Shown here: positions 24,665 through 33,096 of the stretch, piece by piece
Layout of the letters: each line of letters opens with the position of its first letter
How positions within the stretch are numbered: position 1 is the stretch's first letter
Source: Clostridiales bacterium
Lineage (GTDB): Bacteria; Bacillota; Clostridia; Oscillospirales; Oscillospiraceae
DNA length: 64,000 bases
Direction of reading: 5' to 3'
NCBI GenBank assembly: GCA_025757645.1
Contig: CP107216.1
Location: 1,115,501 to 1,179,500 of the forward strand
Position numbers and translations under genes: made by a program
The notes under the pieces: generated by a model
Database searches by the model: none
The model's input: only the letters and a program-made list of their open reading frames with translations
What the model was told of the DNA's origin: nothing

Positions 24665-24949
24665 AGGTATAGCAGCGGGTGACGCGCGCATACTGTGCCT
24701 GGACAACATATCCGACGCGCGCTGCAGCGAAGCAAACCCGCGGAGGCCGCCCGGCACACAGGCCGCGGCGCAGCATCCGATCCCTGCAAGAGCTTTGCAG
24801 GCTGTTGCATCCAGCGCGGGAACGACCCGCTCCGGACCACCGGAACGCCGTTCGGCACGGATTGCGTCAAGTGCCGGAGCGGCAGGGGACAGCCCAAAAA
24901 GTTCCGGGGCGGCGGGGAGCACACTTTTCGTGTTCCCCGTCTATTTTTT
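24665..24949 (+). ncRNA. candidate structured non-coding RNA
   Basis: A plus-strand intrinsic terminator ends this segment although no plus-strand gene lies upstream of it. The only upstream genes, bofA and yaaL, point the other way. Several strong hairpins are visible: CCTGCAA/TTGCAGG (24783-24801), TCCGG/CCGGA (24831-24844), CGGCAC/GTGCCG (24853-24876). GCCTGGA near 24697 can pair with TTCCGGGGC near 24902 to close a long rod. The rod-like shape and ~200-280 nt size would fit 6S RNA, but no diagnostic sequence was recognised. RNase P RNA, tmRNA and SRP RNA signatures are absent. The 5' end is not defined. Confidence 0.4.
24914..24949 (+). terminator. plus-strand terminator without an upstream gene
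   Basis: Stem GGGGAGCAC / GTGTTCCCC (one G-U pair) with a 7-base loop, then GTCTATTTTTT. No T-run on the other strand, so it works only for a plus-strand transcript. Confidence 0.75.
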
Positions 24950-24957
24950 GGAATTCC

Positions 24958-24986
24958 TTGCATTTCCGGCCTTGATACGCTATACT
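24958..24986 (+). promoter_or_regulatory. sigma-A promoter of the topoisomerase operon
   Basis: TTGCAT (24958-24963), 17-base spacer, TATACT (24981-24986), 63 bases before the start codon. Confidence 0.65.
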
Positions 24987-25048
24987 AGATTAGTTAAGGT
25001 ATGAAACGAATGCTACCACATCTTGTGATATGAGAGGGATCCAACGAC

Positions 25049-27034
25049 ATGGCAAAGGCCCCAACAACGACTTACGGCAATGACAGCATCTCGATGCTCA
25101 AGGGCGCGGAGCGCGTGCGCAAACGCCCCAGCGTCATCTTCGGCTCTGACGGGCTGGAGGGCTGCGAGCACGCGGTGTTTGAAATTCTTTCGAACGCGAT
25201 CGACGAGGCGCGCGAGGGATTCGGCAATATTATAACCGTTACGCGCTACGAAGACAAGTCCATTGAGGTGGAGGATTTCGGGCGCGGCTGTCCGGTGGAC
25301 TGGAACGAGAAGGAGCAGCGCTACAACTGGGAGCTGATCTTCTGCGAAATGTACGCCGGCGGCAAGTATAAAAACAACGAGGGCGAAAACTACGAGTACT
25401 CGCTCGGCCTCAACGGCCTCGGCGCGTGCGCCACGCAGTACGCCTCGGAATACATGGATGTGACCATCTGGCGCGACGGGAAAAAATACACCCTGCATTT
25501 TCGCCACGGCGAGGTCGTCGGCGGGCTCGAGAGCGCCCCGGCCGACCGCAAAAAGACCGGCACGACCATCCGCTGGCGGCCGGATCTGGAGGTGTTCACG
25601 GACATCGACGTGCCCGAGAGCTATTTTCAGGACGTGCTGCACCGGCAGGCTGTGGTCAACCGCGGCGTGACGTTCCGCCTGCGCGTGCAGCGCGGCGGCG
25701 CGTTTGAGACGACGGACTACTGCTACGCCGACGGCATCCTCGACTACGTTAAAGAGCTGGCCGGGGAGGACGCGCTGACCGTCCCTACGTTCATCGAGAC
25801 CGAGCGCCGCGGCCGCGACCGCGCGGATAAGCCGGAGTATAAGGTGAAGATCTCGGCGGCGTTCTGCTTTTCCAACCGCGTCAATGACATTGAATACTAC
25901 CACAACTCGTCCTGGCTGGAGTACGGCGGCGCGCCGGAAAAGGCCACGAAGAGCGCCTTCACCTCCGCCATCGACGCCTACATCAAGCAGCAGGGCAAGT
26001 ACCAGAAGAGCGAGAGCAAGATCAGCTTTCAGGACGTGCAGGACTGCCTGATCCTCGTCACGAACTGCTTTTCGACCATCACGTCCTACGAAAACCAGAC
26101 GAAAAAGGCCATCACGAACAAGTTCATCCAGGAGGCCATGACGGAGTTTTTCCGCGCCCAGCTCGAGATCTATTTCATCGAGCACAAAGCCGAGGCCGAC
26201 CGCGTCATGGAGCAGGTGCTCATCAACAAGCGCAGCCGCGAGACGGCGGAAAAAGCGCGTCTGAACATCAAGAAAAAGCTCACCGGCAACGTCGACCTCG
26301 CCAACCGCGTGCAGAAGTTCGTCGACTGCCGCTCGAAGGACGTCTCCCGCCGCGAGATCTACATCGTGGAGGGCGACTCCGCACTCGGCGCGTGCAAGCT
26401 CTCGCGCGACGCGGAGTTTCAGGGCATCATGCCCGTGCGCGGCAAGATCCTCAACTGCCTGAAGGCGGACTATGCGCGCATTTTTAAGAGCGATGTCATC
26501 ACTGACCTCATGCGCGTGCTCGGCTGCGGCGTGGAGGTGCAGAGCAAGCAGGCCAAGGATCTCTCGGCGTTCAATCTCGAGAACCTGCGCTGGAATAAGG
26601 TCATCATCTGCACCGATGCCGACGTGGACGGCTTCCAGATCCGCACGCTCATCCTCACCATGCTCTACCGGCTCGCACCGACGCTCATCCGCGAGGGCTA
26701 TGTGTACATCGCCGAGTCGCCCCTGTATGAGATCGCGAGCAAGGGCAAGACTTACTTTGCCTATTCCGACCGTGAGAAGGCGGCCATCGTCGACAGCCTC
26801 GGCGGCGCAAAGGCGGACATCAACCGCTCGAAAGGTCTCGGCGAGAACGACCCCGAGATGATGTGGCTCACGACCATGAACCCCGACACGCGCAAGCTCA
26901 TCCGTGTCATGCCGGAGGACGTCGAGCGCACGGCGCAGGTGTTCGACCTGCTCCTGGGCGACAATCTCGCCGGACGCAAGGCGCACATCGCCGAGTGCGG
27001 CAGCCAGTTTCTCGATCTGGCCGATATTTCCTGA
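25049..27034 (+). CDS. divergent type IIA DNA topoisomerase, GyrB/ParE-like subunit
   Basis: A 661-residue ATPase subunit. The GHKL site is intact (EILSNAIDEA, GLNGLGACATQY). The TOPRIM acidic residues are present, but the motifs deviate from gyrase: EGDSALG (usual EGDSAGG) and DADVDGFQI (usual DADVDGAHI). The QGIMPVRGKILN-type core is kept. The start follows GAGAGGGAT. It is paired with a GyrA/ParC-like gene 30 bases on. The deviations and lack of recF/dnaA context suggest the second, ParE-like or lineage-specific enzyme, not the housekeeping gyrase. Confidence 0.88.
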   Translation: MAKAPTTTYGNDSISMLKGAERVRKRPSVIFGSDGLEGCEHAVFEILSNAIDEAREGFGNIITVTRYEDKSIEVEDFGRGCPVDWNEKEQRYNWELIFCEMYAGGKYKNNEGENYEYSLGLNGLGACATQYASEYMDVTIWRDGKKYTLHFRHGEVVGGLESAPADRKKTGTTIRWRPDLEVFTDIDVPESYFQDVLHRQAVVNRGVTFRLRVQRGGAFETTDYCYADGILDYVKELAGEDALTVPTFIETERRGRDRADKPEYKVKISAAFCFSNRVNDIEYYHNSSWLEYGGAPEKATKSAFTSAIDAYIKQQGKYQKSESKISFQDVQDCLILVTNCFSTITSYENQTKKAITNKFIQEAMTEFFRAQLEIYFIEHKAEADRVMEQVLINKRSRETAEKARLNIKKKLTGNVDLANRVQKFVDCRSKDVSRREIYIVEGDSALGACKLSRDAEFQGIMPVRGKILNCLKADYARIFKSDVITDLMRVLGCGVEVQSKQAKDLSAFNLENLRWNKVIICTDADVDGFQIRTLILTMLYRLAPTLIREGYVYIAESPLYEIASKGKTYFAYSDREKAAIVDSLGGAKADINRSKGLGENDPEMMWLTTMNPDTRKLIRVMPEDVERTAQVFDLLLGDNLAGRKAHIAECGSQFLDLADIS

Positions 27035-27064
27035 GAAAAACTTGCGTAAAGGAACGGTAACGTT

Positions 27065-29299
27065 ATGCCGAGAAAAAAAGCACCGGAAATCAAGAAAACC
27101 GTTGACCCCAACGTCGTCGGGCTCAAGGCGGAGGTCATCTCCCAGCCCATCACCGAGACGCTGGAGCAAAACTATATGCCGTATGCGATGAGCGTCATCG
27201 TCTCGCGCGCGATCCCGGAGATCGACGGCTTCAAACCCAGCCACCGCAAGCTGCTGTACACGATGTACAAGATGAATCTGCTCACGGGCGGGCGCACAAA
27301 ATCGGCCAACATCGTCGGCCAGACCATGCGCCTCAACCCGCACGGCGATGCTGCGATCTACGAGACCATGGTCCGTCTCTCGAAGGGTTACGACGCGCTG
27401 CTGACGCCATTTGTGGACTCGAAGGGCAACTTCGGCAAGGTGTTTTCGCGCGACATGTCCTACGCCGCCTCGCGTTACACGGAGGCGAAGCTCGCGCCCA
27501 TCTGCGCCGAGCTCTTCGGCGACATTGACAGCGACACCGTCGATTTTGTCGATAACTACGACGGCTCCATGAAAGAGCCGGCCCTGCTGCCGACGCGCTT
27601 TCCCAATGTGCTCGTGTCGGCGAACCTCGGCATCGCCGTCGGCATGGCCAGCCAGATCTGCGGCTTCAACCTCGAGGAGGTCTGCCGCACGACGATCGCC
27701 TACCTCGAGAACCCGAACCACGACCTGCTCTCGACGCTCCCGGCACCGGACTTTCCGACCGGCGGCGAGATCTTGTACGACCGCGACGAGATGGCCCAGA
27801 TCTACCGCACCGGCCGCGGCAGCGTGAAGGTGCGCGCCCGCTGGCGCCACCTGCCGAAGGAAAACATCATCGAGATCTATGAGATCCCGTATTCCACGAC
27901 CGTCGAGGCTGTCATCGACAAGGTGGCCGAACTCGTCAAGGCGGGCAAGCTGCGTGAGGTGGCCGACATGCGCGACGAGACCGACCTCAGCGGCCTGAAG
28001 CTCGCCATCGACCTCAAGCGCGGCGCAGATCCCGAGCAGGTCATGCAAAAGCTCTTCCGGCTCACGCCGCTGTGCGACAGCTTCGCCTGCAACTTCAACA
28101 TCCTCATCGCCGGCAACCCGCGCGTGATGGGCGTGGGCGAGATCCTCGACGAGTGGATCGCCTGGCGCATGGAGTGCATCCGCCGGCGCGTGTTCTTCGA
28201 CCTGCAGAAAAAGCGCGCCAAGCTCCACCTGCTGCAGGGCCTCGGCAAGATCCTGCTCGATATCGACCGCGCCATCGCCATCATCCGCAATACCGAGCGC
28301 GAGGCCGACGTAGTGCCGAACCTCATGGCGGGTTTTGATCTCGACGAGGTGCAGGCAAACTTCGTGGCCGAGATCAAGCTGCGCAACATCAACCGCGAGT
28401 ACATCCTCAAGCGCACGGCCGAGACCGACGCGCTGGAAAAAGACATTGCCGACCTTGAGGCGACGCTCGAGAGCAAGCGCCGCATCCGCGGCATCATCAT
28501 CCGCGAGCTCAAGGAGATCATCCGCAAGTACCCGTCGCCGCGGCGCACGGGCATCGTCGCGGCGGAGTCCGTGGCGCAGATGCCGGCCGAGGATCTTGTG
28601 CCGGATTACCCGGTGCAGCTGTTCCTCTCGCGCGAGGGCTATTTCAAGAAGATCACGCCGCAGTCGCTGCGCATGAGCGGCGAGCAGAAGTATAAGGACG
28701 GCGACGCGCTCAGCCAGAGCTTCGGCGCGACGAACCGCGGGGAACTTCTCATCTTCACCGACCGTCAACAGGTGTATAAGGCCAAGCTCTGCGACTTTGC
28801 GGACACGAAGGCGTCCGTGCTCGGCGTGTACCTGCCGACGGTGCTGTCCATGGACGCCGACGAGCACGTCCTGTGCATGGTCGACCCCGGCGACTACCAC
28901 GGCGAGCTGCTGCTCGTATTCGAAAACGGCAAGGTCGCGCGCATCCCCGTCTCGGCGTATGAGACCAAGACGAACCGCCGCCGCCTGACCGGCGCGTATT
29001 CGGACAAGAGCCCGCTCGTGGCCGTGCTGCCGCTGTACGAGGGCAGCGAGGTCGTGCTCTTTGCGTCCGACGGGCGCGCGCTGCTCTTCCCGCCGGAGGC
29101 CGTGTCGCTCAAGGCCTCGCGCACGACGCAGGGCGTCGCCGTCATGGCGCTGAAGAAAAAGGCCGTTGTCACGCAGGCACAGTTTGCGCCCGATACGCTC
29201 ATCCGCAACCATGCGCGCTACCGCGCCAGGAGTCTGCCGGCCGCCGGCGCGCTGCTGCGCGAGGACGACCGCGGCGAGGAGCAGATGAGCCTGATCTGA
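27065..29299 (+). CDS. divergent type IIA DNA topoisomerase, GyrA/ParC-like subunit
   Basis: A 744-residue DNA-cleaving subunit. The catalytic tyrosine is Tyr138 in AASRYTEAKL, and the winged-helix/tower and coiled-coil regions (about 30-500) are all present. The C-terminal DNA-wrapping part (about 530-744) has beta-propeller-like repeats (RGELLIFTDRQQVYKAKL, LLVFENGKVARIPV, VVLFASDGRALLFP) but no GyrA-box, more like ParC. In the quinolone region the residues equal to E. coli GyrA Ser83 and Asp87 are Ala96 and Glu100 (HGDAAIYE). Start at 27065, in an operon with the ParE-like subunit. Confidence 0.88.
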   Translation: MPRKKAPEIKKTVDPNVVGLKAEVISQPITETLEQNYMPYAMSVIVSRAIPEIDGFKPSHRKLLYTMYKMNLLTGGRTKSANIVGQTMRLNPHGDAAIYETMVRLSKGYDALLTPFVDSKGNFGKVFSRDMSYAASRYTEAKLAPICAELFGDIDSDTVDFVDNYDGSMKEPALLPTRFPNVLVSANLGIAVGMASQICGFNLEEVCRTTIAYLENPNHDLLSTLPAPDFPTGGEILYDRDEMAQIYRTGRGSVKVRARWRHLPKENIIEIYEIPYSTTVEAVIDKVAELVKAGKLREVADMRDETDLSGLKLAIDLKRGADPEQVMQKLFRLTPLCDSFACNFNILIAGNPRVMGVGEILDEWIAWRMECIRRRVFFDLQKKRAKLHLLQGLGKILLDIDRAIAIIRNTEREADVVPNLMAGFDLDEVQANFVAEIKLRNINREYILKRTAETDALEKDIADLEATLESKRRIRGIIIRELKEIIRKYPSPRRTGIVAAESVAQMPAEDLVPDYPVQLFLSREGYFKKITPQSLRMSGEQKYKDGDALSQSFGATNRGELLIFTDRQQVYKAKLCDFADTKASVLGVYLPTVLSMDADEHVLCMVDPGDYHGELLLVFENGKVARIPVSAYETKTNRRRLTGAYSDKSPLVAVLPLYEGSEVVLFASDGRALLFPPEAVSLKASRTTQGVAVMALKKKAVVTQAQFAPDTLIRNHARYRARSLPAAGALLREDDRGEEQMSLI

Positions 29300-29311
29300 G
29301 GAGAGAGAGAT

Positions 29312-30175
29312 ATGGATCTGCATCGCTTTTCCGCTTTTGATTATATGAAGCTGGTCGTCGGTTCGGCGCTCGTGGCCGCGGCGTTCCAGTTCTTTACATT
29401 CCCGAACAGCATCGTCTCCGGCGGCGTGACCGGCATCGCCCAGATCATCCGCCTGCTGACCGGCATCCCCGTCGGCGTGCTGTCGATCCTTATCAACATC
29501 CCCATTTTCTATCTCGGCTGGCGGCACCGCCTCGGCACGCGCCGGCTCGTTCTGGCGCTGTGCGTCATGGCGCTCATCTCCGTGCTCATCGACGCGCTCG
29601 CGCTGACCGGCCTTGTCGTGACGGACGAGCCGATGCTCGGCGCAGTTTACGGCGGCGTGCTCAACGGTGCGGGCTACGGCCTGATCTATACCACCGGCAC
29701 GACCGGCGGCGGCACGGACATCGTGGCCAAGATGCTGCGCCGGCGCTATCCGTACATCAACTTCGGCACGCTGCTGTTCGGCATGAACGTCGTGGTCGTG
29801 CTGACGTTTGCCTTCCTGTTCAAAAAGTACGACAGCTGCATGTACACCATGATCGAGATGTTCATCAGCTCGAAGGTCGTCAACCTTGTGCTCTACGGCC
29901 CCGGCGTGTCGGAGGTGTGCTACATCATCACGAACAACGTCAACGCCATCAAGAGCGCCATCACCTGCACGATGGGCCGCGGCGTCACGCTGCTGCGCGG
30001 CGAGGGCGCGTGGTCCGGCAAGGAAATGCAGGTCATCCTCTGCGTGGTCAAGCGGCCGGAGATCGCCCAGCTGCGCGAGGTCGTGCGCTCGGTGGACGAG
30101 CACGCATTTGTCATCGTGTCCGAGGCCAAGGAAGTCTTTGGCCGCGGCTTTGGAAACATCTACGGCGACGATTGA
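29312..30175 (+). CDS. YitT family membrane protein (DUF2179 C-terminal domain)
   Basis: A 287-residue protein with five to six membrane segments in residues 1-200, including the family motifs NSIVSGGVTGIAQII and TGTTGGGTDIVAKML. A C-terminal DUF2179 domain follows (about 205-285: CYIITNNVNAIKSAITCTMGRGVTLL to VFGRGFGNI). Molecular function is not established for the family. GAGGAGAGAG precedes the ATG, 12 bases after the topoisomerase gene. Confidence 0.88.
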   Translation: MDLHRFSAFDYMKLVVGSALVAAAFQFFTFPNSIVSGGVTGIAQIIRLLTGIPVGVLSILINIPIFYLGWRHRLGTRRLVLALCVMALISVLIDALALTGLVVTDEPMLGAVYGGVLNGAGYGLIYTTGTTGGGTDIVAKMLRRRYPYINFGTLLFGMNVVVVLTFAFLFKKYDSCMYTMIEMFISSKVVNLVLYGPGVSEVCYIITNNVNAIKSAITCTMGRGVTLLRGEGAWSGKEMQVILCVVKRPEIAQLREVVRSVDEHAFVIVSEAKEVFGRGFGNIYGDD

Positions 30176-30187
30176 AAGGAGCGGGGT

Positions 30188-31297
30188 ATGCACAAACGCT
30201 GCATCGCCGGCATCCTGCTGGCGGCACTGCTGGTGTCGCTGTGCGGATGCACGTCCGTGTTTGACAAGGAATATCTGTCGGTGCGCCCGTATGAGGAGCC
30301 GTCGAACCTCCTGACGGATGCCGACACGACGCAGATCCGCAATTATGCGGGTCTCATGCGCGCGCTCAATACCATGGCGGCGCAGTACGAGCGCTCGTTC
30401 GTGCTGGCCTTCGGCGACTATGACGGCATCATTGCCGACGATCTGGCCGCCGCCTGTGAGGAGCTGCGCACCGGCACTGCCATCGGCGCGTACTGTATCG
30501 AGAGCGTCAGCTATGAGACCGAGCAGGTGATCGCCTACTGCGAGGCGAGCATCACCATCACCTACAACCGGCCGGAGAGCGAGGTGCGCTCCATTTACAG
30601 CGCCCAGACGCAAAAGAGCATCCTCGACTGCGTGGTCGATGCGCTCGACCGGCAAAAGACGCAGTTTGCCATCCAGATCAGCACCAGCACGCTCGAAACG
30701 GACGATGTGGCCGCGCTCGTGCGCTCGGCGTGCCTGAACCAGCCGCAGCTCGTTGTGGATTTCCCGAGCATCGACGTGACGGTCTACAGCGGCAGCAGCA
30801 ACAGCCAGAAGATCTTCGGCATCACGCTGCAGTACAGTGTCAGCGAATCCGCGGTCAATGACCGCCGCACCCAGCTCGACGGCCGCGTGCGCACGCTTAC
30901 GTCTGCGCTCACGACAGGCGAGCAGGAGACACCGCTGCAGGCGGCGCTCGTCGTCATGCGCGCCTGCGAGCAGCGGATCTCGCCCGTGAGCACGGCGTAT
31001 GATGCGCTCGTGAACGGTTCTGCCGACAGTTACGGTCTGGCCATGGCCTACAAGGCGGTCTGCGACGCGCTGAACATCCCGTGCCAGGTCGTCAGCGGCC
31101 GCTTCCAGGGGACGGATCGCTGCTGGAACATCGTGCAGGTCGGCGGCAATTACTATCATCTGGATCTGTCCATGCAGTCGGAGACGCTGTGGCTGCGCAG
31201 CGATGAGAGCATGCGCAGCACCTATCAGTGGGACGCGGAGGGCTGCCCGGCCTGCGCGGCGCAGTCGTTCATCTGGCGCGAGGGACAGAAGCTGTAA
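30188..31297 (+). CDS. lipoprotein with degenerate transglutaminase-like domain
   Basis: A 369-residue exported protein with a lipoprotein signal (lipobox LCGC, lipid cysteine at residue 21). The C-terminal ~110 residues have a transglutaminase-like pattern (YGLAMAYKAVCDALNIPCQVVSGRF, then CWNIVQVGGNYYHLDLS). The catalytic Cys position appears to hold Gly/Leu and the His position Cys; only the Asp (HLD) remains. It is thus likely a non-enzymatic binding version. AGGAGCGGGG precedes the ATG. Possibly co-transcribed with yitT. Target unknown. Confidence 0.75.
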   Translation: MHKRCIAGILLAALLVSLCGCTSVFDKEYLSVRPYEEPSNLLTDADTTQIRNYAGLMRALNTMAAQYERSFVLAFGDYDGIIADDLAAACEELRTGTAIGAYCIESVSYETEQVIAYCEASITITYNRPESEVRSIYSAQTQKSILDCVVDALDRQKTQFAIQISTSTLETDDVAALVRSACLNQPQLVVDFPSIDVTVYSGSSNSQKIFGITLQYSVSESAVNDRRTQLDGRVRTLTSALTTGEQETPLQAALVVMRACEQRISPVSTAYDALVNGSADSYGLAMAYKAVCDALNIPCQVVSGRFQGTDRCWNIVQVGGNYYHLDLSMQSETLWLRSDESMRSTYQWDAEGCPACAAQSFIWREGQKL

Positions 31298-31328
31298 CGC
31301 CGGATTCGCAAAAAAGATCAAAAAAGGC

Positions 31329-31356
31329 TTGACAAGTCGGCTTTTTGTGGTAAAAT
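31329..31356 (+). promoter_or_regulatory. promoter of tRNA-Gly
   Basis: TTGACA (31329-31334), 16-base spacer, TAAAAT (31351-31356), about 20 bases before the tRNA. Confidence 0.7.
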
Positions 31357-31376
31357 AACGCTTGCATTCACGAAAT

Positions 31377-31452
31377 GCGGGCATAGCTCATTTGGCAGAG
31401 CGCCACCTTGCCAAGGTGGAGGTAGCGAGTTCGAATCTCGTTGCCCGCTCCA
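31377..31452 (+). tRNA. tRNA-Gly (anticodon GCC)
   Basis: 76-nt cloverleaf: acceptor GCGGGCA / TGCCCGC, anticodon stem CCACC / GGTGG around loop TTGCCAA, T-loop GTTCGAATC, discriminator T, encoded CCA. Monocistronic with its own promoter and terminator. Confidence 0.97.
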
Positions 31453-31466
31453 GATCGAGAACCACA

Positions 31467-31507
31467 CACAGCAAAAACACCGCACACAGTGCGGTGTTTT
31501 TGCTGTG
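31467..31507 (+). terminator. terminator after tRNA-Gly
   Basis: Perfect 19-bp stem (31467-31485 with 31489-31507) containing A5/T5, loop ACA. A second small GCTGC/GCAGC hairpin with T5 follows at about 31512-31535. Confidence 0.85.
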
Positions 31508-31578
31508 CTTTGCTGCGCTCAGCAGCGCGTTTTTGGTCAGATCCAGAGAAAGAAAACACAATCTAAGGAGGAACCTTC

Positions 31579-32976
31579 ATGAACGCAGATGTTGTCATTG
31601 TCGGTGCGGGCCCTGCCGGAATCTTCACGGCGCTGGAGCTGCTGCGCCGCGGCTCCCCGGAAAAGATCGTCATGATTGAGCAGGGGCAGGCCATTGAAAA
31701 CCGCCGCTGCCCGAAGGCCAAGACTGGCCGGTGCATGAACTGCAAGCCGTATTGCCACATCACGACCGGTTTCTCCGGCGCGGGCGCGTTCTCGGACGGC
31801 AAGCTCTCGCTGTGCAGCGATGTCGGCGGTGACTTGCCCACGCTCGTCGGCGAGCGGCAGGCGCAGGAGATCATCAATTACGCCGACAGCATTTACCTCG
31901 AGTTCGGCGCCGATGCGCACGTTGAGGGCCTTGAGAACACGGAGGAGGTCAAGCGCATCCGCACGCGCGCCATCCGCGCGGGTCTGCGTCTGGTCGACTG
32001 CCCGATCCGCCACCTCGGCACGGAAAAGGCGCACGAGGTCTACCTCGGCATCGAAAACTACCTGCGCGACCACGGGGTGGAGATGCTCTTCGGCTGCACG
32101 TGCGAGGACGTCATCCTGCGCGACGGCCGCTGCTGCGGCGTCGTGGCGCACGATGGGCACCAGGACTACACCATCGAGGCCAGGCACACCGTCATCGCCA
32201 CCGGCCGCCGCGGCGCCGACTGGCTGGAGAAGGTCTGCCTCGAGAACGGCGTGGAGCACAAGCCCGGCACGGTCGATATCGGCGTGCGCGTCGAGGTGCG
32301 CAACGAGATCATGGAGTCGGTCAACCGCGTGCTGTACGAGTCCAAGCTCATCGGCTACCCGGCCCCGTTCAAGAACAAGGTGCGCACGTTCTGCCAGAAC
32401 CCCGGCGGCTTTGTGTCGCAGGAGAACTATGATAACGACCTCGCCGTCGTCAACGGCCATGCTTACAAGGAGCTCAAGTCGCCCAACACGAACGTGGCCA
32501 TCCTCTGCTCGCACAACTTCTCCGTGCCGTTCAACCAGCCGATCGCCTACGCGCAGAAGGTCGGCGAGCTGACGAATATGCTCGGCGCGGGCCACATCAT
32601 GGTGCAGCGCTTCGGCGATATCCTCGACGGCAAGCGCACCTGGCAGAAGGAGCTCATGCAGTCGAACGTCCGCCCCACGCTGCCGGACGCCGTCGCGGGC
32701 GACATCACGTCCGCCATGCCGTACCGCGCCATGCTCAATATCATCAACTTCATCAAGGCCATGGACGAGGTCGTGCCCGGCTTTGCCGCCTATGAGACGC
32801 TGCTGTACTCTCCGGAGCTGAAGTTCTACAGCAACCGCATCGCCATGGACGCCGACCTGAACACGAACGTGCCCGGCCTGCACTGCCTGGGCGATTCCTC
32901 CGGCTGGACGCGCGGCCTGATGATGGCCTCGGCCATGGGCGTGCTCATGGGCCGCAAGCTCGCCGGGATGCTCTGA
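31579..32976 (+). CDS. FAD-dependent oxidoreductase (uncharacterised)
   Basis: A 465-residue flavoprotein with an N-terminal FAD-binding motif VVIVGAGPAGIFTALELL and a Cys-containing stretch (RRCPKAKTGRCMNCKPYC). An internal ATGRRGADW segment and a C-terminal FAD-closing motif (GLHCLGDSSGWTRGLMMASAMG) follow. It matches a widespread clostridial family often annotated as NAD(P)/FAD-dependent oxidoreductase or FAD-dependent dehydrogenase; substrate unknown. The Cys cluster may bind metal or act in redox. AAGGAGG precedes the ATG. Confidence 0.85.
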   Translation: MNADVVIVGAGPAGIFTALELLRRGSPEKIVMIEQGQAIENRRCPKAKTGRCMNCKPYCHITTGFSGAGAFSDGKLSLCSDVGGDLPTLVGERQAQEIINYADSIYLEFGADAHVEGLENTEEVKRIRTRAIRAGLRLVDCPIRHLGTEKAHEVYLGIENYLRDHGVEMLFGCTCEDVILRDGRCCGVVAHDGHQDYTIEARHTVIATGRRGADWLEKVCLENGVEHKPGTVDIGVRVEVRNEIMESVNRVLYESKLIGYPAPFKNKVRTFCQNPGGFVSQENYDNDLAVVNGHAYKELKSPNTNVAILCSHNFSVPFNQPIAYAQKVGELTNMLGAGHIMVQRFGDILDGKRTWQKELMQSNVRPTLPDAVAGDITSAMPYRAMLNIINFIKAMDEVVPGFAAYETLLYSPELKFYSNRIAMDADLNTNVPGLHCLGDSSGWTRGLMMASAMGVLMGRKLAGML

Positions 32977-33016
32977 TCCGCAGCGGGAGGCTTTGTCAGT
33001 TTCTGCACAAAAATGC

Positions 33017-33047
33017 TTGACAAATTCCTGTGATCCGGTACTATAAG
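33017..33047 (+). promoter_or_regulatory. promoter of the iron alcohol dehydrogenase gene
   Basis: TTGACA (33017-33022) followed by TACTAT (33039-33044, 16-base spacer) or TATAAG (33042-33047, 19-base spacer). Confidence 0.5.
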
Positions 33048-33096
33048 AGGGATGGAAAACGGATATATCCGCCCCGGCGGAGGGAAGGAATCGTTT

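Larger units (their letters stand above)
24588..25048. other. 461-bp gene-free stretch holding a probable RNA and the topoisomerase promoter
   Basis: No reading frame here has a ribosome site or a family-like product. The stretch holds the likely yaaL promoter region (minus), a hairpin-rich segment ending in a plus-strand terminator, and the promoter of the topoisomerase operon. Confidence 0.6.

Noticed and set aside
24665..24949. Assignment of the candidate RNA as RNase P RNA, tmRNA or SRP RNA
   Set aside because: The conserved core sequences and ends of these RNAs were looked for on both strands and not found. 6S remains possible but unproven.
24695..24988. Overlapping short frames in the gap before the topoisomerase operon
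   Set aside because: No ribosome site, they cross a terminator and a promoter, and hairpin content favours RNA.
25013..31384. A ~2,100-codon open frame antisense to the topoisomerase, YitT and lipoprotein genes
   Set aside because: It is a shadow of high-GC coding sequence on the other strand: Arg/His/Ala/Asp-rich, no ribosome site, no recognisable domain, and it runs across five well-supported features.
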